Positions 36,450 through 46,626 of a DNA stretch of 64,000 bases are shown piece by piece. The stretch spans positions 62,001-126,000 of the forward strand of contig JBBJMP010000008.1 of the NCBI GenBank assembly GCA_037718865.1, given 5' to 3'. Position 1 is the first letter of the stretch. Every line of letters begins with the position of its first letter. The translations under genes were made by a program, and so were the position numbers. The stretch comes from JADCRZ01 sp037718865. GTDB taxonomy: Bacteria; Bacteroidota; Bacteroidia; Chitinophagales; Chitinophagaceae. Below the pieces are notes generated by a model, which worked only from the letters and a program-made list of their open reading frames with translations, was not told the origin of the DNA and ran no database searches.

Positions 36450-38579
36450 ATGCACAAAGATGAAGTGGATCATTCAAAAATTAATCATAATAATATGAAA
36501 CATGATGAAGCTCCCTCACCTACCCTAAATAATAAGATAGAGGCTGCTGTTCCGGTGGATCATTCCCGAATGGATCATTCGAAGATGGATCACGGTAAAA
36601 TGCAAATGGATAAAGGAGAACATTCTGCTCACGGAGGCCATGATCATGCAGACATGATTAATGACTTCAAGAGACGGTTTTTCCTGGTACTGGTATTAAC
36701 CTTACCAATCATCTTACTGTCCCCCATGATTCAGCAATGGCTGGGTGTGCAATGGCAGTTCGCAGGATCGATGTATATCCTGTTTGGCCTATCGTCTGTT
36801 GTCTTCTTTTATGGGGGATGGCCGTTTTTAAATGGGTGGTTTGACGAAATGAAAACCTGGAAGCCTGGCATGATGACCTTAATTGGCTTTGCGATTACAG
36901 TGGCCTATGTCTATAGCGTTGCCACTGTATTTGGATTAAAAGGAATGGATTTCTTTTGGGAGCTAACCACATTGATCTTAATAATGTTGTTAGGACACTG
37001 GATAGAGATGAAGTCAATAGCCGGTGCTTCAAGAGAACTGGAATTATTGGTACAATTGATGCCGGCTGAAGCACACCTGGTTCATGGGGAAAATCTTAAA
37101 GATGTGAAGACAGAATTTTTAAAAGAAAATGATATAATCCTGATCAAACCTGGCGAAAAAATGGCAGCAGATGGAATCATCAGTGAGGGTGAAAGTTATC
37201 TGAATGAATCAATGATCACCGGCGAATCAAAACCTGTGAAAAAGGGAAAAGGCGAAAAAGTAATTGCCGGGTCATTAAATGGCAACGGTTCGTTAAAGGT
37301 TATTGTATCGCATGGTGCAAAAGATTCTTACCTGTCCCAGGTAGTTAAGCTGGTTCAAGATGCCCAAAATTCAAAATCAAATACGCAATTGCTGGCAGAT
37401 AAAGCGGCGCAATGGTTAACAATCGTTGCCCTGCTAGCAGGCGCAATAACCTTTTTTTACTGGTATTTAAATGGGCAGACATTGGCATTTGCTATCGAGA
37501 GAATGGTAACGGTGATCGTAATTTGTTGCCCTCATGCACTCGGATTGGCGGTTCCGCTCGTTGTGGCTAAGTCAACGGCACTCTCAGCGAAAAATGGGTT
37601 GCTGATAAAGAACAGGACAGCCTTTGAAAATTCAAGGAAGATATCAACGCTTGTTTTTGATAAAACGGGCACCCTGACTGTTGGCAAATTTGAAGTTTCA
37701 AGAATTGTTCTTCTTGATAAAAATATGAAGGAAGAAGAGCTGATCCGAATTGCTTCCGCATTAGAGCAAAACTCTGAACATCCTATTGCCACAGGAATTA
37801 TGCAAAAGGTAAAAGATTTATCCCTTGGGATACCTGCTGCGGATAATTTCAATGCTATTACAGGGAAAGGAGTAGAAGCAAATGTGGAAGGCAAACATGT
37901 TAAAGTAGTTAGTCCGGGGTATCTGAAAGAAAATAATATTACCATTCCGCAAGGCTTCATGACAAATCTTTCCGAAACGGTTGTGTTTGTTATTGTCGAC
38001 AACGCTTTAGCAGGATGTATCGCTTTAGCTGATACCATTCGCCCTGAATCTAAAGGCGTCATTGAAACATTAAAGCAAAATGGCATTAAATCGATTTTGC
38101 TCACCGGAGATAACAGCACGGTTGCCAAAACAGTAAGCGAATCATTAGGCATGGATAGTTTTTTTGCCGAAGTACTGCCCCACCAGAAACTGGAAAAGAT
38201 AAAAGAATTGCAAGGTAAGGGAGAATTTGTTGCCATGACGGGTGATGGTGTCAATGATGCTCCTGCTCTTGCCCAGGCTGATGTAGGTATAGCAGTAGGA
38301 TCGGGCAGCGACATTGCTGCAGAGACTGCAGGGATAGTGCTGGTCAACAGCAATCCCAGGGATGTAGTAAATTTGATTTTATTTGGCAAGGCAACGTACC
38401 GGAAAATGGTTCAAAATCTGGTATGGGCAACGGGTTATAATATTGTGGCAATTCCCCTGGCAGCAGGGATATTATATAATCAGGGAATTCTTTTGAGTCC
38501 TGCAGCTGGGGCAGTGCTAATGAGTTTAAGTACTATAGTCGTGGCCATTAATGCCAGTATGTTAAAAGTCGGTAAATAA
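36450..38579 (+). CDS. copB: CopB-type copper P1B-ATPase (CPH motif) with His-rich N-terminus
   Basis: The 709-aa pump has no HMA domain. Residues 1-68 are a His/Met/Asp-rich tail with repeated DHSxMDHxKM units. After the membrane helices comes the P1B-3 signature CPH (Cys360-Pro361-His362) in VICCPHALGLAVPL. Then follow phospho-Asp404 (FDKTGTLTVG), the TGD block LLTGDNSTVAKT and the hinge GDGVNDAPALAQADVGIAVG. CPH pumps transport Cu(II) or Cu(I) and are distinct from CopA. A decayed copy of its 3' end lies at 48211-48283. Confidence 0.95.
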   Translation: MHKDEVDHSKINHNNMKHDEAPSPTLNNKIEAAVPVDHSRMDHSKMDHGKMQMDKGEHSAHGGHDHADMINDFKRRFFLVLVLTLPIILLSPMIQQWLGVQWQFAGSMYILFGLSSVVFFYGGWPFLNGWFDEMKTWKPGMMTLIGFAITVAYVYSVATVFGLKGMDFFWELTTLILIMLLGHWIEMKSIAGASRELELLVQLMPAEAHLVHGENLKDVKTEFLKENDIILIKPGEKMAADGIISEGESYLNESMITGESKPVKKGKGEKVIAGSLNGNGSLKVIVSHGAKDSYLSQVVKLVQDAQNSKSNTQLLADKAAQWLTIVALLAGAITFFYWYLNGQTLAFAIERMVTVIVICCPHALGLAVPLVVAKSTALSAKNGLLIKNRTAFENSRKISTLVFDKTGTLTVGKFEVSRIVLLDKNMKEEELIRIASALEQNSEHPIATGIMQKVKDLSLGIPAADNFNAITGKGVEANVEGKHVKVVSPGYLKENNITIPQGFMTNLSETVVFVIVDNALAGCIALADTIRPESKGVIETLKQNGIKSILLTGDNSTVAKTVSESLGMDSFFAEVLPHQKLEKIKELQGKGEFVAMTGDGVNDAPALAQADVGIAVGSGSDIAAETAGIVLVNSNPRDVVNLILFGKATYRKMVQNLVWATGYNIVAIPLAAGILYNQGILLSPAAGAVLMSLSTIVVAINASMLKVGK

Positions 38580-38726
38580 CTTAAAAGGTGTTTTGGTATT
38601 CTATTGATAACAACTTTAAATTCTGTCCCAATGATCTACGAAAAATCAAAAGGTGATTGATGAATGTCTGCACTTATACCATACAAAGATTTTACATACT
38701 TTCTCCTAACGTTATAAAAAAGTAAT

Positions 38727-39170
38727 ATGAAATTAAATAGTATAATTCTGATTATTACCGCTATTGTGCTAATAGCATGTGATAAAAATAAATTTGAAAC
38801 ACGTCCACAATTGAAAATAAAGAGCATCAACGGGAACGTTGTGCCATTAGGCGGTGTGTTAATTGTCAGACTTGAATATACAGATAAAGAAGGCGACCTT
38901 GGCCAGGATACGCTCGTATCCATAAGAAACCGACTAAACAGGCGTCCGCTGCCTTCGGGCAGAATAAGTGTAGACACTTTATTTAACAGTATCCCTGAGT
39001 TTCCTGATAAGAATAAAGGTGAGTTCGAAGTAAAGTTCCAGTCGGCTAGCTATTTAAGACAAAGTGACATAGAGAACGATACTATTTTATTTAAATTTAT
39101 TGCCAAAGACAGAGGTGGAAATAACAGCGATACCGTTAGTACTGAAAAGATTGTGGTATTGCGACAGTAA
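38727..39170 (+). CDS. Hypothetical lipoprotein with Ig-like/cadherin-like fold
   Basis: The 147-aa protein has a lipoprotein signal (AIVLIACDKNK). The rest reads as one beta-sandwich: VRLEYTDKEGDLGQDT near the start and FKFIAKDRGGNNSDTVST near the end, with the DxEGD and DRGGN acidic loops typical of Ca-binding Ig-like domains. Similar small lipoproteins are widespread in Bacteroidota and not functionally known. It lies 147 bp after copB, and co-regulation is not shown. Confidence 0.75.
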   Translation: MKLNSIILIITAIVLIACDKNKFETRPQLKIKSINGNVVPLGGVLIVRLEYTDKEGDLGQDTLVSIRNRLNRRPLPSGRISVDTLFNSIPEFPDKNKGEFEVKFQSASYLRQSDIENDTILFKFIAKDRGGNNSDTVSTEKIVVLRQ

Positions 39171-39608
39171 GGTTGTTATTATTTTATACTACTATTTTCA
39201 AGTGTTGTTTACCTGATCCGCCTCTATTTCATTTGAACAAGACATTTTTGATGTAACTGGTTTGCACCTTCTTGAAAAAGGCCCAGGTAATGTAGTAAGC
39301 GTAACATTTATTATTTGCTCTTAATTTTATACAAATCACAAATATTGTATCTACATACTTCCGTTGCTGATAGGCACTTAAATAAGAAATAATATATTTA
39401 GGTTCTCAGTGGTTTGATTAGCTTATCTTTATTAGGGTGGAGAGAAAATAGTAAAGTGCATTTGCAATCGCATGACGATATTATAAAATAACGCAATTGC
39501 ACCAGATAATGGATCAGATGCATAATGATAGATGTCACTTCTTAATTACGACTAATATCATAATATGGTAAAATAGCATTCGTATCTTTAGTTTATATTA
39601 ATTACTTC
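39171..39608. other. 438-bp AT-rich intergenic region without recognisable gene
   Basis: All frames are short and no RNA gene was recognised. Near 39455-39510 an imperfect GTGCAttTGC / GCAATTGCAC symmetry is present, too weak to name. It separates the lipoprotein gene from the HYC_CC_PP gene and may hold that gene's promoter. Confidence 0.5.
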
Positions 39609-40001
39609 GTGCAAAAGATTAGCCTTTTCATAATAGCCTTTTTCTACATCACCACATCTTCCGGTGTAACGATAAACATGCATTATTGCATGGGTAAATT
39701 AGTTGACTTGGATTTTTCTCACAATGAAGAGCAGAATTGCTCTAATTGCGGCATGAAAGAGTCCAGGAATAATGATTGCTGCAAAGACGAAAATAAGCTG
39801 TTGAAAATAGACAGGGATCAAAAAGCTGCTGTTACTGCTTACCAATTAACGCAGTTTACATCTGATGCTCAAATCGATGTTTTTTTTGGACCTTCTACTG
39901 TATATGTTACTTCGTTAATTGAAGAATATCCGCTAAGCAATGCACCTCCCCGAGCGCAAAGTCTGCCTCTTTTTATTCGCAACTGCGTTTTCAGAATATG
40001 A
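39609..40001 (+). CDS. HYC_CC_PP family protein
   Basis: The 130-aa secreted protein uses a GTG start and has a signal peptide (about 1-20). The family-defining motifs appear in order: MHYCMGKLVD (HYC), CSNCGMKESRNNDCCKDE (CxxC and CC) and SNAPPRAQ (PP) near the end. The conserved Cys/His set suggests metal binding in the periplasm. Members cluster with copper and RND efflux genes in Bacteroidota, but no member's biochemistry is known to me. Here it precedes the Cus operon. A second, His-rich relative is at 28434-29036. Confidence 0.85.
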   Translation: MQKISLFIIAFFYITTSSGVTINMHYCMGKLVDLDFSHNEEQNCSNCGMKESRNNDCCKDENKLLKIDRDQKAAVTAYQLTQFTSDAQIDVFFGPSTVYVTSLIEEYPLSNAPPRAQSLPLFIRNCVFRI

Positions 40002-40329
40002 TTATTCTTCCGGAATATGCCTCGTATCATAACGGACAGAAGATGTCCAATACGCCCTACTTCTTTCGCCTGATAAACTTAAAAGCTTAAGTACTATTTT
40101 CCCGACAAATTGTAAAACGTAAGTATACTATATAAGGTCGGATTCATACTTATTCGGTTAACGCAGTTTAAAAGATATTTCAGCTGGCGTTACAACTTTA
40201 ATAATTGATACTGTTATTCTTAAAATGATGCTTGCCAGCGTCTTCATCGCTTATCGATGACAATAAGATTGATAGATAATGCAATAATCTTAAAAAATGT
40301 ATCTCTTTAATAAAACTAAAAATTAAAAA
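40002..40329. other. 328-bp intergenic region without recognisable gene
   Basis: Only a 30-codon frame at the start (from 39999) is open on the plus strand, with no family resemblance. No RNA gene, repeat or clear terminator was seen. The AT-rich end before 40330 probably contains the promoter of the next gene. Confidence 0.45.
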
Positions 40330-40728
40330 ATGAAAAAGTTACTTTTACTGGTGTTATTAGCTATTGGTCCTTTCACTATTTCGCAGGTGATTGCCCAAAA
40401 AGACAGCATTACATCCATGACGGCAACGGTATCCAAGGGGTACACGGTACTTAATTCGGTCGAGCCGATAGTTATCTACAAGTATATGCACCGGGCACAT
40501 TCCCCCAAAGAAGCTGAGAAATATGGTCCAAAATATTTCTTTACGACAAAATCTTCTGATGTTTTGAAGAAACTAACTAAAGAAAACCTTAAAAAATCAT
40601 TTCCAACTGATCACGCTTTTCATGATGCGTTGGATGCAAACTTTAAGCAAGACGCCGAACTTATCAACTATGATGATTTTCACAAAATGTATAAGGTTAA
40701 CAGGCTTTTACAAAACAGTAACAAATAA
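40330..40728 (+). CDS. Hypothetical secreted protein (132 aa)
   Basis: This ATG-started frame has a clear signal peptide (MKKLLLLVLLAIGPFTISQ, cleavage near VIAQ). The mature part is basic and rich in Lys, with HRAHSPKEAEKYGPKYFF and repeated KLTKENLKK helices. I do not recognise the family. Its place between the HYC_CC_PP gene and the Cus operon suggests a periplasmic stress or metal role, but this rests on context alone. Confidence 0.75.
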   Translation: MKKLLLLVLLAIGPFTISQVIAQKDSITSMTATVSKGYTVLNSVEPIVIYKYMHRAHSPKEAEKYGPKYFFTTKSSDVLKKLTKENLKKSFPTDHAFHDALDANFKQDAELINYDDFHKMYKVNRLLQNSNK

Positions 40729-40888
40729 ATGAAATGACAGGTTATAACTAGATATCAGTTGAAGAAAGTGTAGAGTGAATATGTTAAAACAGTGTGATGA
40801 ATAATAGCAAGTAAGTGGTTTGATGAGCTTCATAAGCGATCCTGTAGATTTAAAAAACACCAGATAGATTGACTGGGAATAATAACAA

Positions 40889-40987
40889 ATCTCAAAACAA
40901 GTTTGGTTGTACCTATCCCATCCACATAAACGAAATCAGCTAAGTACTTCAGGCTGTATCTCAAAACAAGTTTGGTTGTACCTATCC
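40889..40987. repeat. Pair of identical 30-bp direct repeats upstream of cusA
   Basis: The same 30 bases (beginning ATCTCAAAACAAG and ending TACCTATCC) occur at 40889-40918 and 40958-40987, separated by 39 bases of unrelated sequence. The second copy ends 48 bp before the cusA ATG. No further copy was found by eye and there are no cas genes. Each copy contains GGTTGTACC, a short dyad. They could be operator sites for the efflux operon, scars of a mobile element, or a relic duplication. Confidence 0.85.
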
Positions 40988-41035
40988 TGCTTGTCAGATT
41001 CACATTATAGACCGCTTCCAGCTTAATTTAATACT

Positions 41036-44000
41036 ATGATCAGCAATTCAATTAAATGGGCTTTAAAAAACCGAATGGTTGTTCTGCTGATAGCAGCAGC
41101 TGTAGCTGCCTATGGTTTTTACTCAGTAAATAATACCAAGGTAGATGCCATACCTGACCTGTCGGAAAACCAGGTAATCATATTTACGGAGTGGATGGGT
41201 AGAAGCCCACAGATAATGGAAGACCAGGTAACCTATCCTCTAGTTAGCAATCTGCAGGGCATCCCCAAAATAAAAAACATTCGTGCCAACTCTATGTTCG
41301 GGATGAGTTTTGTGTTTGTAATTTTTGAAGATGCAGTGGATGTTTACTGGGCTCGTACAAGAGTATTAGAACGCCTTAACTATGCTCAACGATTATTACC
41401 ACAGGGAGTGGTGCCTACGTTAGGACCGGATGGCACCGGGTTGGGACATATTTATTGGTACACATTAGATGCCCCATCACACGATTTGGGAGAACTCCGA
41501 GCCTTGCAGGACTGGTATATAAAATTTGCTTTACAAACTGTATCAGGTGTAAGTGAAGTAGCATCTTTTGGAGGCTTTCAAAAACAATATCAGATTGTAA
41601 TTGATCCGCACAAGCTTAGCTATTACAACATTCCCTTAATGGATGTGATTGAAAAAGTTAGAGCAAATAATAATGATGTTGGAGGAAGAAAATTTGAAAT
41701 GGCTGATATGGGATATATCATTAGAGGTGTAGGCTACGTCACTCAGATAAAAGACATTGAAGAAATACCATTGATGACCCAAGGTTCTATACCCATCCGG
41801 GTTAAAGATATTGGCACGGTGCAAATGGGTGGCGAGCTGCGGCTGGGTATTATTGAAGAGAATGGTGAAGGAGAAAAGGTGGGTGGAATAGTGGTCATGC
41901 GATATGGAGAAAATGCAAAAGATGTAATTGATAAAGTAAAAGAGAAATTAAAAGATGTTGAAACGGGTTTACCTCCCGGTGTAAAGTTTCATGCAGCTTA
42001 CGACCGTTCGGATTTGATTGAAGCTACAGTTGCTACTTTAAAAGAAGCAGTGATCGAAGAAATCATTGTTGTAGCGCTTGTGTTGTTCATCTTCCTGTTG
42101 CATGTACGCAGCGCTTTGATCGTGGTTATAACAATTATAATGAGTGTGTTCATTTCCTTCATTATGATGAATTGGTTTAATGTAAGCTCCAACATCATGT
42201 CACTTGCCGGTGTTGCACTTGCCGTAGGTGACCTGGTGGATGCCCGAATAGTGATGGTTGAAAATGCTTTAAAATCTATTACGGAAGAAACAGAATAAAC
42301 GATTGTAATGATTTCAAATGAGGAAAGATTAAAGAGAATTGAAAGCTCCTCTGTCTTAGTGGGTAAGGCAGTGTTCAATTCTATATTGATTACGTTGGTA
42401 TCGTTTGCACCAATACTATTTCTTGAAGGTCAGGAAAAGAAGTTGTTTACACCATTGGTTCTTACCAAAACCTTTGCCATGATAGGGTCTGCTTTTGTGG
42501 CTATTTTTCTGGTGCCTGTGCTTATGGCAATGCTGCTGAAAGGTAAAATGAGGTCCGAGAAAAAGCATCCGGTATCCAGGTTTTTTCTTTGGTTGTATAA
42601 CCCAATAATCCGGTGGTGTCTCCGGTGGAAAAAAACAACTATCCTAGTCGCTTTTGTCCTCGTTGCTGCAAGCATTCCATTGGTAATGCGTTTGGGTACA
42701 GAGTTCATGCCACCGCTTGATGAAGGTTCTCTTTTATTTATGCCGGTGACGCTCCCTGATGTATCCAATACCGAAATAAAACGAATCATGCAAGTGCAGG
42801 ATAAATTGATTAAGACTATGCCTGAAGTGCATAATGTATTGGGGAAGGCAGGTAGAGCAAACACGGCTACAGACAATTCTCCGATCAGCATGATTGAAAC
42901 CATGATTATATTAAAGCCTCAGTCGCAATGGCGGGATGGAATGACGAAAAACAAAATCGTTGAAGAATTGAACAGTAAGCTCCAAATCCCCGGAGTAATT
43001 AATGGATGGACGCAGCCTATTATCAATCGCATCAACATGCTTTCAACCGGTATTCGTACCGATGTAGGAGTAAAAGTTTATGGTCAAAGCCTTGATTCAA
43101 TCAACGTTTTGGCGCAACAGTTCAAAGTGGCCCTGACAGGCGTGGAAGGAATTAAAGATTTATATGTAGAGCCTATTATAGGAGGGAAGTATGTTGAGAT
43201 AAAAATTAAAAGGGAAGAAATCGGTCGTTACGGTTTAAGTGTTGATGATGTGAATATGGTAATTGAATCTTCCATTGGCGGCATGAATATTACAACTACC
43301 ATTGAAGGGCGGCAACGCTTCTCGGTGAATGCACGTTTTGCACAAGATTTCCGCAACAACATAGACCAGTTAAAGACTTTGCTGGTTACGACTTCAAGTG
43401 GCCCAATCCCATTATCTGCTGTTGCAGATGTGTATATAGCCGAAGGTCCTCCAATGATTAATTCGGAAAATGCTATGCTGCGCGGCACATTACTATTTAA
43501 TGTTCGCGACAGGGATTTAGGCAGTACGGTAAGTGATGCTAAAAAGAAACTGGAAGACCTCGTAAAAAAATTACCGAGAGGCTACTTTATTGAGTGGAGC
43601 GGACAGTACGAAAACCAGGTACGTGCAGAAAAGCGGTTAAAGATTTTGATTCCAATTGTACTCCTTATTATAGTGGTCATTCTATATTTTACATTCCATA
43701 CTTACCGCGAAGTATTGATTGTACTTTCCAGTATACCTGTAGCCCTGGTTGGCGGCGCTTATTCCCTTTTCTTTTTTGATGTAAACTTTTCGGTAGCAGT
43801 GGCGGTGGGCTTTATAGCCTTATTTGGTATAGCGGTGGAGACAGGTGTGCTTATGTTAGTGTACTTAAACAATTCGTTATACAACAAGGTGCGTAAAAAA
43901 AAGGAAACCGGCGAGCCTCTTAAAAACAAAGACATTGAGGAAGCAGTTTATGAAGGTGCGGCCTTGCGATTGCGCCCGAAATTGATGACCGTGCTGGTTG

Positions 44001-44200
44001 ACATTTTTGGGTTATTACCTCTCTTGCTTGCAGCTGGAACAGGCAGCGATGTAATGAAACCCATCGCCATTCCATTTGTTTTCGGCTTGGTCACCTCTAC
44101 TTTTTTTGTACTGATTGTTTTGCCCGCCATGTATGCTTTGGTTCGTGAAAATGAATTAAGGAAAAGAGGAAAAGTTGTGATTGAGGAACTAAAAGATTAA
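41036..44200 (+). pseudogene. cusA: CusA-type heavy-metal RND efflux pump interrupted by an in-frame stop
   Basis: The frame is continuous from 41036 to 44200 (about 1054 aa) apart from a TAA at 42296-42298 (codon 421). The second part (630 aa from an ATG at 42308) is in the same frame. Features: N-terminal helix and NTKVDAIPDLSENQVIIFTE, the TM4 block DLVDARIVMVENALKSITEE just before the stop, then ERLKRIESSSVLVGKAVFNS, the periplasmic Met-type pore region, and the final TM helices (SSIPVALVGGAYSLFF). One A-to-T change (AAA to TAA) explains it. It is otherwise intact, so recent loss, stop readthrough or a base error are all possible. It leads the CusC and adaptor genes. Confidence 0.9.
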
Positions 44201-44204
44201 CACA

Positions 44205-45455
44205 ATGAAAATGACTTTTTTAATAATGGCAACGATGTGTGCAGTCTTTTTTGCAAATGCACAAACCAAAAGTCTTGATGACATTCTCAATGAAATTCAA
44301 AATGCAAACCCATCATTAAAGATGTACGATGCAGAAGTGCAAGCAATGGACGCTGCTGCTAAAGGGGCATGGAGTTGGATGCCTCCTGAAGCAGGAACGG
44401 GGTTTTTTATGATGCCTTATAATCCCAAGTATGCACGAAAAAATGATATGGGTGAAGAAGGCATGGGTCAATACGTATTTGCTGTACAGCAAATGTTTCC
44501 CAATAGAAAAAGACAAGCGGCAGAATACCGGTACATGAATACTATGTCATCAGTGGTAAAAGAAAAAAAGGGGGCGGCTTTAAACGAGTTGATTGCAGAA
44601 GCAAAGAAAAATTATCTTGAGTGGGTCATTTTTAAAAAGAAGTTCAGCATATTGGAACAGAATGAAAAGCTACTTGACTTTATGATTAAAAATTCAGAGG
44701 TACGGTATAAGAATGGCCTTGGAAAACTAAGCGCTTATTATAAAGCAAAAGCGGCGCTTGGTAGAATTCAGAACATGCGGCTGATGTTCGAAAATGACAT
44801 GAGCCTTCGGCGCATTACTTTAAATACCTTAATGAACCGGAACAAGGAAACCCCTTTTGATATTGATACAACATTTATCATAAAAGATTACACCAACATT
44901 GAGTTGGATAGCACCGCTTTCATTAGATCAAGAAGCGATTTGAGAGCCATTGCAAGAGATATACATGTGGTAGGCTTACAACAGCAATTAGAAAGAGCAA
45001 AACTGAAACCTGAATTTGGTTTTCGCTATGAGCACATGATTGGTATTGGTGGGCAACCGGCGCAATATACAGCAATGGCAATGGCAAAAATACCGCTTAC
45101 ATCATGGTCTTCCAGGATGAGCAAGGCAAATATTGAAAGCTTGAGATACCGAAGAGAAAGCCTCGGCTTTGAACGGCAAATGGTGATTAATGAATTATCG
45201 GGTATGGCTTCAACCATGCGTACAGAGCTTATCACCAAACGAAGACAAATAAAACTGTATGAAGAAAACATACTGCCGGCGCTGCAAAATAATTACAAAG
45301 TCATGCAATTAGGCTATAGCCAAAATACAGAAGAACTGTTTGAATTATTTGATGCATGGGAGACTTTAAACATGACACAATTAGAATACCTAGACCAGTT
45401 GCAGCAGCTATTGATTATGCAGACAGGATTAGAGAGCATATTACAAATCAACTAA
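44205..45455 (+). CDS. cusC: TolC-family outer-membrane channel (CusC-like)
   Basis: The 416-aa protein has a signal peptide (about 1-19, FANAQ). Long coiled-coil helices with an internal repeat are typical of outer-membrane efflux proteins (NANPSLKMYDAEVQAMDAAA; RRQIKLYEENILPALQNNYK). It is rich in Met near the start (GFFMMPYNPKYARKNDMGEE), as in metal-specific channels. It begins 4 bp after the RND pump and 1 bp before the first adaptor, so all are in one operon. It would form the exit duct of the Cus system. Confidence 0.9.
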   Translation: MKMTFLIMATMCAVFFANAQTKSLDDILNEIQNANPSLKMYDAEVQAMDAAAKGAWSWMPPEAGTGFFMMPYNPKYARKNDMGEEGMGQYVFAVQQMFPNRKRQAAEYRYMNTMSSVVKEKKGAALNELIAEAKKNYLEWVIFKKKFSILEQNEKLLDFMIKNSEVRYKNGLGKLSAYYKAKAALGRIQNMRLMFENDMSLRRITLNTLMNRNKETPFDIDTTFIIKDYTNIELDSTAFIRSRSDLRAIARDIHVVGLQQQLERAKLKPEFGFRYEHMIGIGGQPAQYTAMAMAKIPLTSWSSRMSKANIESLRYRRESLGFERQMVINELSGMASTMRTELITKRRQIKLYEENILPALQNNYKVMQLGYSQNTEELFELFDAWETLNMTQLEYLDQLQQLLIMQTGLESILQIN

Positions 45456-45456
45456 C

Positions 45457-46626
45457 ATGAAACTCTGTATTGTAACAATTATATATTCTTCTTTACTGTT
45501 GTATTTATCAGCATGTAATATTGATGAAAAGGGGAAGCATATTCAACATATCAATGCAGACACAATGATAAATTCGACTTCATCTACCCTGCAGTTAACA
45601 TCATTATTAAAGCCCGCCAACCAGTTTGTCATTTCAACTATTCCTGTTACAGCTATTAGAAAAGAGGAGGTGGTTAGTGAAGTAAATGCGGTCGGCATTA
45701 TAGAGTACGATACAAAAATGATCGGAGACATTTCAGCAAGAATAAATGGAAGAATAGAAAAATTATATGTTCGGTATAAATATCAGTTCATCAAAAAAGG
45801 CCAAAAAGTAATGGACATCTACAGCCCCGAACTGCTTGCGGCACAAGAAAATTTGGTGTTCATTGTAAGAAACGATGCAGGCAATGGTTCGCTCATACAG
45901 GCTGCCAAGCAAAAATTACTATTGTTAGGCATGAGTTCAGAACAGTTGCAAAGAACACTGGAAACAGGCAAGCCGCTTTTATTTGTAAGTGTCTATAGCA
46001 ACTATACAGGGCATGTGCATAATGCAGGCGAGGGTTCAGCAGCTATGACCCCTCAGGCATCTTCGTCATCTATGGGTGCTATTAATCCAAGTACTGAATT
46101 ACTTAATTTCAAAGAAGGCATGTATATACAAAAGGGACAAACGCTGTTTACTATTTATAACCCTTCCCGCGCATGGGCTTTACTAAATATTTACAGTGAT
46201 AGACAGTCTTCAGTTCAAAAAGGGCAGTTGGTAAAAATAACACCCGAAACAGCACCCCCCAATGCTTTCCAGGGACGTATTGATTTTATAGAGCCTATAT
46301 TTAGGGAAGGAAGCAGGACTACTTCAGCAAGGGTATACTTCGATAATTCCAGCATGCGTCTACCGGTGGGGAGCCAGGTAAGAGGGTTAATACTTACTAA
46401 TTCCACTGTTGGTTATTGGTTACCAAAAGAAGCAGTAACCTCATTAGGTATTGACAGAATTGTTTTTTTAAAAATTGCAGATGGCTTTAAACCGAAGAAA
46501 GTTATTACCGGGGCAACAAATGATAAGAGTATTCAAATTATAAGTGGACTATCAGGAACTGATTCTGTAGCTATACAAGCGCAATTTTTAATGGACAGCG
46601 AAAGCTTTATTAAACTGGAGGAGTAA
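45457..46626 (+). CDS. RND periplasmic adaptor lipoprotein (membrane fusion protein)
   Basis: The 389-aa protein has a lipoprotein signal (LLLYLSACNIDEKG). Adaptor domains follow: the beta-barrel start EVNAVGIIEYDTKMIGDISA, lipoyl-like half with GRIEKLYVRYKYQFIKKGQK, a short helical hairpin, then IKKGQTLFTIYNPS and the membrane-proximal domain. Polar-Met text (HVHNAGEGSAAMTPQASSSS) is in the middle. Its stop overlaps the start of a second adaptor (TAATG). Two adaptors in one operon suggest a heteromeric fusion protein assembly. Confidence 0.9.
   Translation: MKLCIVTIIYSSLLLYLSACNIDEKGKHIQHINADTMINSTSSTLQLTSLLKPANQFVISTIPVTAIRKEEVVSEVNAVGIIEYDTKMIGDISARINGRIEKLYVRYKYQFIKKGQKVMDIYSPELLAAQENLVFIVRNDAGNGSLIQAAKQKLLLLGMSSEQLQRTLETGKPLLFVSVYSNYTGHVHNAGEGSAAMTPQASSSSMGAINPSTELLNFKEGMYIQKGQTLFTIYNPSRAWALLNIYSDRQSSVQKGQLVKITPETAPPNAFQGRIDFIEPIFREGSRTTSARVYFDNSSMRLPVGSQVRGLILTNSTVGYWLPKEAVTSLGIDRIVFLKIADGFKPKKVITGATNDKSIQIISGLSGTDSVAIQAQFLMDSESFIKLEE

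Noticed and set aside
37532..38389. 285-codon frame antisense to copB
   Set aside because: It mirrors the coding bias of the P-type ATPase on the opposite strand and has no domain similarity; antisense frames in the oxidase and RND genes were discarded for the same reason.
40889..40987. Possible CRISPR array
   Set aside because: Only two repeats with one spacer, no cas genes in the window, and the repeat has no typical CRISPR ends. Kept as a direct repeat only.
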